64,000 nucleotides of DNA from CBDFKU01 sp965248975 (lineage in GTDB: Bacteria > Chloroflexota > Dehalococcoidia > Lucifugimonadales > JAGWBF01). Positions 43,363 to 52,316 of this stretch are shown piece by piece; the stretch's first letter is position 1, and each line of letters begins with the position of its first letter. A model generated the notes under the pieces. It searched no databases, was not told the DNA's origin, and saw only the letters and a list, made by a program, of their open reading frames with translations. The stretch covers positions 1 through 64,000 of the forward strand of contig CBDFKU010000016.1 in assembly GCA_965248975.1 (NCBI GenBank), written 5' to 3'. Made by a program: the position numbers and the translations under genes.

Positions 43363-44627
43363 TGCGAAAGGCAGTACGGAATGACCGGGGAGCGGCCATG
43401 CTCATGGTTTTTGCTTTCATCGCCCTGGCGGTCCCTCTCCTCAGCGCGGCCCTTGGCCTGGCTAGCACGATGAGCATCGACTCGGGGGTCAAGAACCGGA
43501 TCACCAAGAGCCAATATGCTGTAATCGGGGGGAACCAGCATGCCATCTACCGCCTTTTCTATGAGGCTGGGTATGCCGAGAGCCTGACGGAAGGGGTCGA
43601 AGATTCCTACAGCGTTACGGTGGCCGGAGAGCAGATCACGGTTTCGGTGACGAAACTCTCGAATCCGAACAGCAATCCTCCTCCACCCAACGCCGACAAC
43701 AGTCGCAGGCTTCAGACCCTCAAGTCAGTCGAGCCCACGACAGCAGCCCCTAGCACTCCAACCACCTTTACTTATACCATCACTGTAGAGAATCGAGACG
43801 ACAAGCAGGTAAACCTTAACAAGATCCATGACAGGCTGCCGACGGGGTTCAGCTATGTCGGCGGGTCTACCACCGACGATCCCACGATCGTGATGGAGAC
43901 CGCCGATGGTAACTCCTATGAGAAGCTTACCTGGGACCTGGGGTCGCTGAACATCAAACTGCAGCCCCAGGAATCCGAGACTCTGCTCTTCGATGCCCAG
44001 GCTACCGTGGCCGAGGGGACATACTGTAACGAGGCATGGGCAGACCCTGGAGGCGAGAAGACCGGCACCGGGAAGGCCGCCCAGATCACGGTCGGGTCTC
44101 CGCCTTCTGGGCTCTGCGCCGGGGACGCGGTCAGGACATCCAAGAGCGTGTATCCCGACTCCGCTCCCGGAAACACCCAGACCGCTTACACCTATACCAT
44201 TTCCATCGAGAACATCGGGACCGGGGACCTGAACCTAGAACGTATCAGAGATCTGTTGCCCGAAGGATTCCTATACGTAACCGGCACCACCACCGGCGAC
44301 ATTACCAATGCGGACCCTAATGCCACTATGCATCAGGGTAGACATCGCCTGGATTGGGACTTCGCACCGACGAAGCAGCTTCCCGCCGGACAGACCTGGC
44401 TCCACGTCTTCGATGCCGATGCTACCGCAGCCCCCGGCGAGTTCTGGAACGAGGTCTGGCTGACCTTCGACGAGTTCAGCTACACCATCTATACGTGGCC
44501 GACAGCAGTGATCAATGTAATGGCGGTGTTCGAGACCTCGGCCACGGACGGCGAACGCACCGTTTCGTCGGAGGTATGGGTAGGAGCCGACTCCTACTTC
44601 ATCAGCCAGTGGGATGCGGCCCCCTAG
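43362..44627 (+). CDS. PilX-like minor pilin with DUF11-type domains
   Basis: A 421-residue protein with a PilX-like N-terminus (NDRGAAMLMVFAFIALAVPL; class III signal with no Glu5). It is followed by two DUF11/CARDB-like beta domains, at about residues 118-245 (LKSVEPTTAAPSTPTTFTYT; LDRLPTGFSYVGGST-like) and 260-385 (KSVYPDSAPGNTQTAYTYTI; RDLLPEGFLYVTGTT). Such domains are extracellular adhesion or stalk modules. The fusion of a pilin end to repeats suggests a tip-exposed adhesin. It overlaps the previous stop by one base. Confidence 0.8.
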   Translation: MRKAVRNDRGAAMLMVFAFIALAVPLLSAALGLASTMSIDSGVKNRITKSQYAVIGGNQHAIYRLFYEAGYAESLTEGVEDSYSVTVAGEQITVSVTKLSNPNSNPPPPNADNSRRLQTLKSVEPTTAAPSTPTTFTYTITVENRDDKQVNLNKIHDRLPTGFSYVGGSTTDDPTIVMETADGNSYEKLTWDLGSLNIKLQPQESETLLFDAQATVAEGTYCNEAWADPGGEKTGTGKAAQITVGSPPSGLCAGDAVRTSKSVYPDSAPGNTQTAYTYTISIENIGTGDLNLERIRDLLPEGFLYVTGTTTGDITNADPNATMHQGRHRLDWDFAPTKQLPAGQTWLHVFDADATAAPGEFWNEVWLTFDEFSYTIYTWPTAVINVMAVFETSATDGERTVSSEVWVGADSYFISQWDAAP

Positions 44628-44673
44628 GTTTCAGCTCCGAGAATCAGGCTTCAACGCCTTCCCGAGCTTTGGT

Positions 44674-45357
44674 TCACTGAACCGGTGGACAGTAGCGGTA
44701 CCCGAACTCCCGGACGGTTTCGATCAGACAGGGCTTCCGGGGGTTCTCTTCCAGCTTCTTGCGCAGATATCCCACGTACACCCGGACGCTCTCGGGGCCC
44801 CCTACCTCGCTCCAGCACAGCTCCAGCAGGCGATCGGTGCTCATCACGGCGTTGGCGTTCCTTACCAGGGTGCCCAGAAGACGAAACTCCTGCGCCGAAA
44901 GGTCGACCTGGTCTCCCTTCAAATGCACCCGGTGCCTCTTGAAATCGACTCGCAGGACCGCGTCCTCGTATTCCTCTCCTACCTGGGCGGAGGGGTTGGC
45001 CTTCCTGAGGATAGCGTCGACCCGTGCAAGGAACTCGGACCTTCGGACGGGCTTTACCACGTAGTCGTCCGCTCCGCTGCGTAGGCCGCGCACCGTATCC
45101 TGCTCCCTACCCAGTGCGGTGACGATGATGACGGGGACTTCGGACACTTCGCGAATTCGCTCGAGGAGCTGCCACCCGTTCATCTCCGGCATGAGGATGT
45201 CCAGCAGCACTAAGGTGGGGCGTGTCTCGAAAAAGGCTTTCAGGCCTTCCAGGCCGTCCGCTGCGACGGCCACCCGATAGCCCTCCGCCTCCAGGATATC
45301 TTTCATCAGGTCGCCGATGGCTTTTTCATCGTCGACGACCAGGATGTTAGCCTTCAT
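44674..45357 (-). CDS. OmpR/PhoB-family response regulator
   Basis: A 227-residue two-domain regulator. The receiver domain (residues 4-115) has DD at 9-10, the phospho-acceptor Asp in LVLLDILMPEMNGW, Thr/Ser near VTALG and Lys in VVKPVRRSEF. The C-terminal winged helix (residues 130-225) has LSAQEFRLLGTLVRNANAVM, then YVGYLRKKLEENPRKPCLIE and GYRYCPP. No histidine kinase is next to it. It is divergent from the LuxR-type gene and may regulate the pilus genes, but that is only by position. Confidence 0.93.
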   Translation of the reverse strand: MKANILVVDDEKAIGDLMKDILEAEGYRVAVAADGLEGLKAFFETRPTLVLLDILMPEMNGWQLLERIREVSEVPVIIVTALGREQDTVRGLRSGADDYVVKPVRRSEFLARVDAILRKANPSAQVGEEYEDAVLRVDFKRHRVHLKGDQVDLSAQEFRLLGTLVRNANAVMSTDRLLELCWSEVGGPESVRVYVGYLRKKLEENPRKPCLIETVREFGYRYCPPVQ

Positions 45358-45551
45358 CTCCCCATCCGTGTTCGCGGTCTCCAGGTTTTATGCTATCCCG
45401 ACCGCGGCAATATTGCAACCGGAGTGGTCGGGTCTCTTACCAAGTTCTTACGCCACATTTACATCCCGATTATAGGGGAGTGGTAGCGTGCAGGCATCAA
45501 CAGCGACAAACCAGTCACTCCAAGGCCTGGGACGTACATGTCGGAGCTAAA

Positions 45552-45899
45552 ATGACGGAAGCCAAGTTGATGGATGTTAGCACGGCGCGATTCGCAAACG
45601 AACCACTGGTCCGTGGAATACCGATGTTGCTGAACGCCAGGCCGCTGGAAGGAGCCGAAGCATCACCGGTATTCGTCGGGACAGAGCCGCCGATCTTCGT
45701 TCAGCCCATTAGTGAGAGGGAGCGAGGTGTACTGTCGCTGGTGGCCGAGGGATACACCAACAGGGATATTGCCGATAACCTGGACATTTCGGAGCGCACC
45801 GTAAAAAGCCACCTGACGAATATCATGACCAAACTCCGGGCCTCGGACCGCACCCACGCCGTGGTCACGGCCATACGGCTAGGGTGGCTTCGCATCTAG
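45552..45899 (+). CDS. LuxR-type HTH regulator without a receiver domain
   Basis: A 115-residue protein. The C-terminal 65 residues are a LuxR/FixJ helix-turn-helix (SERERGVLSLVAEGYTNRDI; NLDISERTVKSHLTNIMTKL). The N-terminal 45 residues carry no recognisable receiver or ligand domain. I chose the ATG at 45552; an upstream in-frame start at 45390 adds 54 residues with poor character. It may act as a free-standing DNA-binding protein or partner of the neighbouring response regulator. Confidence 0.8.
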   Translation: MTEAKLMDVSTARFANEPLVRGIPMLLNARPLEGAEASPVFVGTEPPIFVQPISERERGVLSLVAEGYTNRDIADNLDISERTVKSHLTNIMTKLRASDRTHAVVTAIRLGWLRI

Positions 45900-45956
45900 T
45901 CCTGAGATCAGGCCAGGCTCTGGACCGTCCCAGGTGGAGCCGGAAAGCGTGTAACG

Positions 45957-46856
45957 ATGGTCAGACCCGAAAGAAACGGACACGATGAGATCGGGGTGCC
46001 CAGGTTCCCCAGCCTTTCTCGCGGGGTCTTCCTCGATGACGATTCGGACAAAAGTCCCACTGCCAGAATGCAGGATCAGATCAACCATTATTTCTCGGGT
46101 GGGGATAAGCCCGTGGTCGGGGATAAGGAGCGGATTGCGCCGGCGTCCCCTGAGCCCGAGGACCACCCTTCGCCCGGGGACGGATCCGGGAGTAGCCGGG
46201 TGGCCCAAGAGTTCGAGGCCGCCATTGCCCGGGTCAGAGCCACCGTTGCCGAAGCAAAGGTGAGCTTGCTGAAGCAGGTTCAGGAGGAATTCGACAGTGA
46301 CCTCCAGTTCCTGGTAGGGCCTGTCGCCGATCCCATCCCTCAATCGAAGGCCGTTGATGCTGAGGCGCCTCAACCCAGCATCGACACGCCTTCGCCCCGT
46401 GTCGAGGCTGCTCCCTTGTTACCGATAGAGAACGCAGCAGCTTCTGGGTCGGAGCCTCCCCAAACGGACGGCACAGAAGGCCTGGACGCCATCGAACCAA
46501 TGGCTTCTGAGGCGCCGCCCTCGCCGGAAGACTCTACTCCTTCGAGGCAGCCGACCGACGGCGACCTATACGAGGGGACTGTGAAGCTAAGCGTCAAGGT
46601 AAGTGAGGGCTCCCGTGAGGTGCTCCGCTTCGTCGACGAGTTGTGCAAGAAGCCCCAGGTCCGCTTGCTCCGCCTGGTAGGGAACCAGCGGGAGGGTCTT
46701 GAGTTGCGAGTTGGCCTACGGGAGCCCATGTATCTGAAGAGCATGCTTCAGGGCATGACGGGTGTATATCGGGTTAGCGACCTACCGGGCGGTGGTTCCA
46801 AGGCCCCCGAACCGCACCTGGAAGTCCGGTTCGTAAAGCCCCCATCTCTCAACTAA
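45957..46856 (+). CDS. Pilus-cluster protein of unknown function, disordered middle
   Basis: A 299-residue protein. Residues 1-80 are polar, residues 80-115 are helical (AIARVRATVAEAKVSLLKQV), and residues 120-205 are Pro/Ser/Glu-rich and likely unstructured. The C-terminal part (YEGTVKLSVKVSEGSREVLR; RFVDELCKKPQVRLLRLVGN) is an alpha-beta domain resembling the regulatory repeats often found before PilB-type ATPases. It lies upstream of pilB, separated by a hairpin. It could be a pilus regulator, but no family is assigned. Confidence 0.65.
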   Translation: MVRPERNGHDEIGVPRFPSLSRGVFLDDDSDKSPTARMQDQINHYFSGGDKPVVGDKERIAPASPEPEDHPSPGDGSGSSRVAQEFEAAIARVRATVAEAKVSLLKQVQEEFDSDLQFLVGPVADPIPQSKAVDAEAPQPSIDTPSPRVEAAPLLPIENAAASGSEPPQTDGTEGLDAIEPMASEAPPSPEDSTPSRQPTDGDLYEGTVKLSVKVSEGSREVLRFVDELCKKPQVRLLRLVGNQREGLELRVGLREPMYLKSMLQGMTGVYRVSDLPGGGSKAPEPHLEVRFVKPPSLN

Positions 46857-46903
46857 CGAGAGACTCCTGGAGGGCCGCCCATCGCACAACCGGTGGGTTA
46901 GCG

Positions 46904-46937
46904 ATGCCGGGGGCGAGGCACTCCTCGCTCCCGGCAT
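46904..46937 (+). terminator. Hairpin between the unknown pilus-cluster gene and pilB
   Basis: A 15-bp stem (ATGCCGGGGGCGAGG with CCTCGCTCCCGGCAT, one G-T pair) around CACTC lies 24 bases before pilB. A short ATTCT follows. It is likely a terminator or attenuator that separates pilB from the upstream gene. Confidence 0.65.
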
Positions 46938-46961
46938 TCTATCAACCTGAGAGGACTACGC

Positions 46962-48704
46962 GTGGTAAGCGAAGCCGAAGAGCTCGAGAAAATTCATACC
47001 CTGCCGACGGAAGATGATGCGCCTCCACTCCCGCGCCTGGAGCGCCCCTTCTCCATGGCACAGTTGCTGGTTGAGGCGGGAATCCTCTCCAGAGAACACG
47101 CCGCCCAGGCTCTGGAGGCCGCCCGCCGCGAGAAACTGTCTTTGGGCCGTATTCTGGGACGCGACGGGCTGATACTCCCCAGAGATCTGGCCGCCCTGAT
47201 GGCGGTCTACCTGGGACTGACTATGACAGACCTGGGGAGTCAGAGCCTGGATCCGGACGCCCTCGCCCTCCTCCCCGAAGAGATCGCCCGCAGGTGCCTT
47301 GTCCTACCGATGAAGCTGGAAGATGGCTGTTTGACGCTGGCCATGGTAGACCCCACAGACCTGGGGCTAATCGAGGACCTCACGGCGCGGACGGGATGCA
47401 CCATCGAGCCGGTTATCGCGACCCCGGAGGATATCCTGGAGCATATCGACGTGAGCTACCGGCTGACGGAGAACTCTCCGGACGCCCCGTTTGGATCAGA
47501 TGACTCGCATCGGGGGTTCACCAATCTCAGCCTGGTGCGCAACCTGGCTCCGGCCAACGTTATAGACCTGCTGCTGCGCCAGGCCGTCCAGGACCGGGCC
47601 TCGGACATCCACATAGAGCCGGCCGAGCTCAGGCTGCGGGTGCGCTTCCGCATCGACGGGATCCTCCACGACATCATGGACCTCCCCCTGGAGATGCACC
47701 CGACCCTGGTCTCCAGGCTGAAGATCATGTCCGGCATGAACATCGCGGAGCGCAGGCGTCCCCAGGACGGGCAGTTCACCGCCGAGGTCCAGACCCGGAA
47801 GATCGACGTTCGTGTGGCGATAAGCAGCACGATAACGGGCGAGATGGCCGTGCTGCGGATCCTTGACAAGCAGTTCACCCTGCTGGGCCTTGACCAGCTG
47901 GGGATGGGCGAGGAAGTCCTGGACCAGTACCGTCGGCTCCTACGCATCCCCTATGGCATGCTGGTGGTCTGTGGGCCCACCGGGTCCGGGAAAAGCACTA
48001 CCCTGTACGCGTCGCTCCTCAACATGAACCGCACCGAGAGCAACATCATATCGCTGGAGGACCCCGTGGAGTACCGGGTCACCGACGCCAACCAGATGCA
48101 GATCCACAACGAGGCGGGGATAACCTTCGCGACGCTGCTGCGTAGCGTCCTGCGCCTGGACCCCGACGTGATCCTGGTAGGGGAGATACGCGACCGGGAG
48201 ACAGCGGTCATCGCCACCCAGGCAGCCCTCACCGGACATGTTGTGCTCACCTCTCTGCACGCCAACGACTCGATATCGGCGCTGCTGCGGCTGAGGGACC
48301 TGGGAGTGGCCTCGTACCTCATAGGAGCGTCGGTGGCGGGCATAGTCTCCCAGCGCATGTGCCGGGTCGTATGTGACGGGTGCAAGGCCCTGGTTCCCCG
48401 GCCCCTGCCCGAACAGCAGGCCTACGCCTCGGAGATGTCCGAGAACCGCGACCACTTCATCTACGGATCGGGCTGCAATCTGTGCGCCCAGACCGGATAC
48501 AGGGGTCGCGCCGGGGTCTTCGAGGTTCTGACCATGACCGACGTCCTCCGGCGGCTGTTCCTGGAAAGCGCACCCAGGGATCAGATCTGGGAAGAGGCCA
48601 CGGCCTCGGGGATGGTCCCCATCAGGCGGGCCGGGATGCTGAAAGTGAAGCACGGCATCACCACTCCCTACGAGGTGATGCGCGTCCTCTTCAGCCTGGA
48701 GTAA
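46962..48704 (+). CDS. pilB: Type IV pilus / type II secretion ATPase PilB/GspE-like
   Basis: A 580-residue assembly ATPase. Residues 30-165 form the GspE N-domain (FSMAQLLVEAGILSREHAAQ). Residues 200-560 form the motor with Walker A (GPTGSGKST at about 338), the Asp box (ISLEDPVEYRV), Walker B (LDPDVILVGEIRDRETA) and His box (VLTSLHANDS). A zinc site is formed by two CxxC pairs (VCDGCK; GCNLCAQTGY). The GTG start follows GAGAGGACTACGC. It powers pilin extrusion with PilC. No PilT retraction ATPase is seen in the window. Confidence 0.95.
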   Translation: MVSEAEELEKIHTLPTEDDAPPLPRLERPFSMAQLLVEAGILSREHAAQALEAARREKLSLGRILGRDGLILPRDLAALMAVYLGLTMTDLGSQSLDPDALALLPEEIARRCLVLPMKLEDGCLTLAMVDPTDLGLIEDLTARTGCTIEPVIATPEDILEHIDVSYRLTENSPDAPFGSDDSHRGFTNLSLVRNLAPANVIDLLLRQAVQDRASDIHIEPAELRLRVRFRIDGILHDIMDLPLEMHPTLVSRLKIMSGMNIAERRRPQDGQFTAEVQTRKIDVRVAISSTITGEMAVLRILDKQFTLLGLDQLGMGEEVLDQYRRLLRIPYGMLVVCGPTGSGKSTTLYASLLNMNRTESNIISLEDPVEYRVTDANQMQIHNEAGITFATLLRSVLRLDPDVILVGEIRDRETAVIATQAALTGHVVLTSLHANDSISALLRLRDLGVASYLIGASVAGIVSQRMCRVVCDGCKALVPRPLPEQQAYASEMSENRDHFIYGSGCNLCAQTGYRGRAGVFEVLTMTDVLRRLFLESAPRDQIWEEATASGMVPIRRAGMLKVKHGITTPYEVMRVLFSLE

Positions 48705-48707
48705 GGT

Positions 48708-49916
48708 ATGCGATTCCGCTACGTGGCCTATAGCCTGGAGATAGGCGTGACTCATGGCCAGATCGAAGCGCGCACCGATGCCGAAGCCCTGCATGAAGTA
48801 GTCCGCCAGGGCTACAAGCCCCTCTACCTGAAGCCCGCTGTAGGTCTGCCGAGCCGTGAGGAACTTTTCCCTAGCCTCTTTCGGGTTGGCACCGGGGAGC
48901 TGATCCGCTTCTCGCGCTCCCTGGCCGCCATGATGGTGACCGGAGGCAACCTTCTTCGGATCCTGGAGATGCTCCAGGGGGAGACCACCCACCGGGTTAT
49001 GCGGCGCACTCTGGAGGCCATCCGGAGGAGGTTGGACGAAGGGGGCAGGCTCTCCGAGGCTCTGGCGGATCATCCCACAGTATTCAGCCCGCTGTTCGTC
49101 AGCGTCGTGGAGGTGGGAGAGCACACCGGCCGCCTGGGCATCAGTCTGGACCAGATGGCCGACATGCTGGAGAAGGAACACGACGCCAAGAAGAAAGCCC
49201 TCAGCTCCATGCTGTATCCCGTGGCGATCATGGGCTTGGCTATGGTTACCATGACCTTCCTCATGTTCTTCGCCATGCCTCCTATGCTCAAGGTCTTCGA
49301 CAACATGGGCACCGATATTCCTTTCATCACCAGGGTAGTCATCGGAATCTTCGGTTTTATCAGGGAAAACATCCTGTTGATCCTCGGTGGTACGGTCGCC
49401 ATGGCGATTGCCCTGGCGCTGGCTGCGCGTATCCCTAGGGTGAAGTACGCGATGCACGCCTCCCAGGTCCGCGCCCCGGTCCTGGGAGGCGTAATCGTGT
49501 CGGGCGAGCTGGCCCGGTTCTCCCGCACCATGTCCATGCTGCTGGAGGCCGAGGTTCCCCTGACCACGGCTCTGCAGCTCGGCACCAGCGGCTGCAAGAA
49601 CCAGGTTATCAGGCATGCGTTTGCCGAGGCCGAGGAGGGTCTCCTGGTCGGGCAAAGCTTGACCGCCGCGTTGAGGCGGTGCGCCGTGCTTCCCACGATG
49701 TTCGTGGAGCTGATGATGATAGGGGAGGAGAGTAACTCCCTGCGGCGGACCATGGGAGATGCCGCGGACAACTACCAGAAGGACCTGGAGCGACGCTTGA
49801 ACGGTCTGCTGGGGTTATTGGAACCTGCCTCGACGCTGTTCGTGGGCGGCATCGTTGGTCTGCTGGCCTTCTCCATGTTCGTCCCCATCTACTCCGGGCT
49901 AAACGCGTTCCAATAG
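48708..49916 (+). CDS. pilC: Inner membrane platform protein PilC/GspF-like
   Basis: A 402-residue protein with two repeated GspF domains. The first contains FSRSLAAMMVTGGNLLRILE, EGGRLSEALADHPTVFSPLF and VVEVGEHTGRLGISLDQMAD. The second contains ARFSRTMSMLLEAEVPLTTA and MMIGEESNSLRRTMGDAAD. Three strong hydrophobic helices lie at about residues 170-195, 220-245 and 370-390. It starts three bases after pilB and forms with it the extension motor. A short N-terminal region typical of PilC is present. Confidence 0.95.
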   Translation: MRFRYVAYSLEIGVTHGQIEARTDAEALHEVVRQGYKPLYLKPAVGLPSREELFPSLFRVGTGELIRFSRSLAAMMVTGGNLLRILEMLQGETTHRVMRRTLEAIRRRLDEGGRLSEALADHPTVFSPLFVSVVEVGEHTGRLGISLDQMADMLEKEHDAKKKALSSMLYPVAIMGLAMVTMTFLMFFAMPPMLKVFDNMGTDIPFITRVVIGIFGFIRENILLILGGTVAMAIALALAARIPRVKYAMHASQVRAPVLGGVIVSGELARFSRTMSMLLEAEVPLTTALQLGTSGCKNQVIRHAFAEAEEGLLVGQSLTAALRRCAVLPTMFVELMMIGEESNSLRRTMGDAADNYQKDLERRLNGLLGLLEPASTLFVGGIVGLLAFSMFVPIYSGLNAFQ

Positions 49917-49918
49917 CT

Positions 49919-50509
49919 GTGATGAAGTCGACGAGCACCATGCCCGAAAGTTTGAAAGGAACCAGACGCTTTAAGGTCAACCTCTGGATCGCAGCCGCCT
50001 CGGTCATGGCCCTGGGGCTTCTCACGTATTACGGAGTAATGGGTGTGCGGTACTGGACGGTTTCCGGCACGGTGGACTCCCTGACCGGAAATGTGAACGA
50101 GCTTTCTGAAGAGATGAGCCAGCCGGTCGATATCAAGGGGCTACAAGCCGACTTGGAGGCCGTACAGGGGCGCCTGGACGTGGTCCGCAGCGCCATCAGC
50201 GCCCTGGAAACCGACGATCTGATCTCCCGGCTATCCAGCGCCGCCCGCGATTCCGGGGTGGAGCTGGTGTCCGTTACTCCCGGCGGCCGGTCAGCCTCCC
50301 TCCAGGAGGGAGTGTTGTATGAGGTCCAACCAGTGGGGCTATCCATCGGTGGGGAACTCGACGACATCTTCGACTACCTGAGTGCGATCTTCCAGCGGGT
50401 ACCTACAGTTTCGGTCTCCGGTTTGGCCATCGCGGGGCTGGAGGGCGTTTCGACGGCCCAGGTCCAGCTCATCTTCTACCTCTTGCCTCCGGCGGCCCTT
50501 AGGGGATAA
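49919..50509 (+). CDS. PilO-like alignment protein
   Basis: A 196-residue bitopic membrane protein. One hydrophobic helix lies at about residues 22-45 (LWIAAASVMALGLLTYYGVM), then a coiled coil (VDIKGLQADLEAVQGRLDVV), then a ferredoxin-like domain with YEVQPVGLSIGGELDDIFDY. The order matches PilO/GspM proteins that align PilM/N with the outer parts. The start is GTG at 49919 or the next ATG at 49922. It precedes the PilM-PilN fusion by seven bases, so it is out of the usual M-N-O order. Confidence 0.8.
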   Translation: MMKSTSTMPESLKGTRRFKVNLWIAAASVMALGLLTYYGVMGVRYWTVSGTVDSLTGNVNELSEEMSQPVDIKGLQADLEAVQGRLDVVRSAISALETDDLISRLSSAARDSGVELVSVTPGGRSASLQEGVLYEVQPVGLSIGGELDDIFDYLSAIFQRVPTVSVSGLAIAGLEGVSTAQVQLIFYLLPPAALRG

Positions 50510-50516
50510 GGGTTCT

Positions 50517-52196
50517 ATGCGGCTGCAGAGGAACGAAAGACCGGCTTCCAAGTCCGTGAGTGCGCCTCCGGCCGCCCGAACGGAGGAGACCGGGCTCGGG
50601 GGGAATGGTCATGGAGTAGCTTCCCTGAGGATCCCAGCACAGTGGTGGAGACTGACGATCAAATCCGCCAGAGATGTGGCATATATGTTTCGCAGGCGGA
50701 CCATATCCATAGACGTGGAAGGGCTCTTCGCAAGGGTCTTGGTCCTGGAAGGCCGGGAGGTCGTAAGCTGGGGGACGGCGTTGATCGGCGCCGAGGACAG
50801 CGAGCCTCCATCCGAGTCCGGAGGACCTTCGGTCCAACTGCGAGGGCTGGTAAGGGAGCTCCCTCGACATCGTGGTCGAATGATAACGAGCCTTCTCCAC
50901 TACACCACGTTGGCCCGATACTTGCAGCTTCCGAAGATCGGACGGCGCTATCTCGGCCAGGTAATCGCGTCGGAGGTGCTAGGGACCGCTCCCTTCTCCG
51001 AAGACGAGGTCGACATCATGTGGCGGGCCCGGAAGACCGAGGCCGGCCAAAGTGCCCTGGCCGTAGCCGTTCCCAAGGAGTCCGTGGACCAGCAGATGCT
51101 GATGCTACGCAATGCCGGTTGTCGGCCGGTTGCCGCCTACTCGAGGGCATCAGCGCTGGCCTTCGCAGTGGGTGTTCCGGACGTCTATATCGTGGACCTG
51201 AGCGTGCTGACGGCCACGATAGTGTTGGTCCAAACCGGTGTGCCCAGAGCCGTGCACAAGGCGGACCTCCCGGAGGAGGGCTCCGGTCCCGAGCAGAGGG
51301 CCGATGCCACAGCACGGGCGGTGGAGAGGGTGTCCAGCTATAGGGAGGCCCAGGCCGACGGCGCTGAAAACCCGTCGATCCCGGTCTGTTACGTGGGTCA
51401 GCTTGCGACAGACGAGGGTTTGATCGGCGCTCTGGAAGCTCGGTTGCCCCTGGAGACCATCAGGTTCGAGTCGCCCTTCAAGCACCCCGACCACTTCCCG
51501 TTCCACGAATACGCCGCCAACCTGGGGCTTATCGAAGCCGACAGAGCTGTAGCTCCACCTGGAAGGAAGTCTTCTGAACGTGGCTGGACCACCTTTAACC
51601 TGCTCCCGGAGCGACATCTGCCGCGGTCCATCCCTTGGAAGCCCATCGGGCTCCTCGCAGCATTCGTGTTGCTCCTGTACCTGGCTTCCAGCCTGGCAGG
51701 CGTTGTCGGCGACGTACAGGCCGAACGGGACACCCTGGCATCTGGGCTTGAGAGGATGGAGCGCCAGGCACGTACACACTGCCTCACCATGGCTCGGGAG
51801 CAATATCTGGAGACGGCGGTGACGGAGGCCGGCCGGCAGATATCCGGGCTCGATTCGGTCCAGGCCGACTTCGACCGAGGGACACAGGTTCTGCTGGCGC
51901 AACTCGAGCAGGCTACCCGGACAGCTCTTCCTTCTGGGGTCGCCCTCTCCTCGGTGTCGTTGCAGGGCGGAGGTCTCTTACTGTCCGGCACGGCGCCGTC
52001 CTATGCTCGGGTCATCCAGTACTCGACGAATCTCAAAGCGTCCGACGGATTCGTCGGCACCACGATAATACGGGTCGACGCATCGTGCAGCGGAGGTGGC
52101 TCCGGCGTGGTGTCGTTCCAAATAACGGCCACCTTCCCAGCCGCTCCCAGCGCTGACGAAAATGCCTCGGCCGGCGGAGCCATCGCCCCTGAATAA
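50517..52196 (+). CDS. PilM-PilN-like fusion protein
   Basis: A 559-residue protein starting at the ATG at 50517. Residues 60-350 have an actin-like PilM-type layout (RRTISIDVEGLFARVLVLEG; RYLQLPKIGRRYLGQVIASE; VPDVYIVDLSVLTATIVLVQ). Residues 360-395 lead into one hydrophobic helix (IGLLAAFVLLLYLASSLAGV), a coiled coil (ERDTLASGLERMERQARTHC) and a small C-terminal domain (SVSLQGGGLLLSGTAPSYAR), which together look like PilN. In most bacteria these are separate proteins; here they are one frame. The PilM N-terminal peptide motif on the fused PilN is not visible. Confidence 0.75.
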   Translation: MRLQRNERPASKSVSAPPAARTEETGLGGNGHGVASLRIPAQWWRLTIKSARDVAYMFRRRTISIDVEGLFARVLVLEGREVVSWGTALIGAEDSEPPSESGGPSVQLRGLVRELPRHRGRMITSLLHYTTLARYLQLPKIGRRYLGQVIASEVLGTAPFSEDEVDIMWRARKTEAGQSALAVAVPKESVDQQMLMLRNAGCRPVAAYSRASALAFAVGVPDVYIVDLSVLTATIVLVQTGVPRAVHKADLPEEGSGPEQRADATARAVERVSSYREAQADGAENPSIPVCYVGQLATDEGLIGALEARLPLETIRFESPFKHPDHFPFHEYAANLGLIEADRAVAPPGRKSSERGWTTFNLLPERHLPRSIPWKPIGLLAAFVLLLYLASSLAGVVGDVQAERDTLASGLERMERQARTHCLTMAREQYLETAVTEAGRQISGLDSVQADFDRGTQVLLAQLEQATRTALPSGVALSSVSLQGGGLLLSGTAPSYARVIQYSTNLKASDGFVGTTIIRVDASCSGGGSGVVSFQITATFPAAPSADENASAGGAIAPE

Positions 52197-52316
52197 CAGA
52201 TCGCACTTCCATACCGTTCTCCTCAGATCCTCTTTCGTGATTCTTATGCGTCTTTTAGGGTTACTTTACATAGCTCATTTATGATGCAGCCACACAAGAA
52301 AAGGAGGTCCGGAGTT

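Noticed and set aside
47940..49655. Long minus-strand frame (about 570 codons) across pilB and pilC
   Set aside because: Composition is low-complexity His/Gly/Gln-rich, with no motif. The plus strand codes two well-known pilus proteins with intact signatures.
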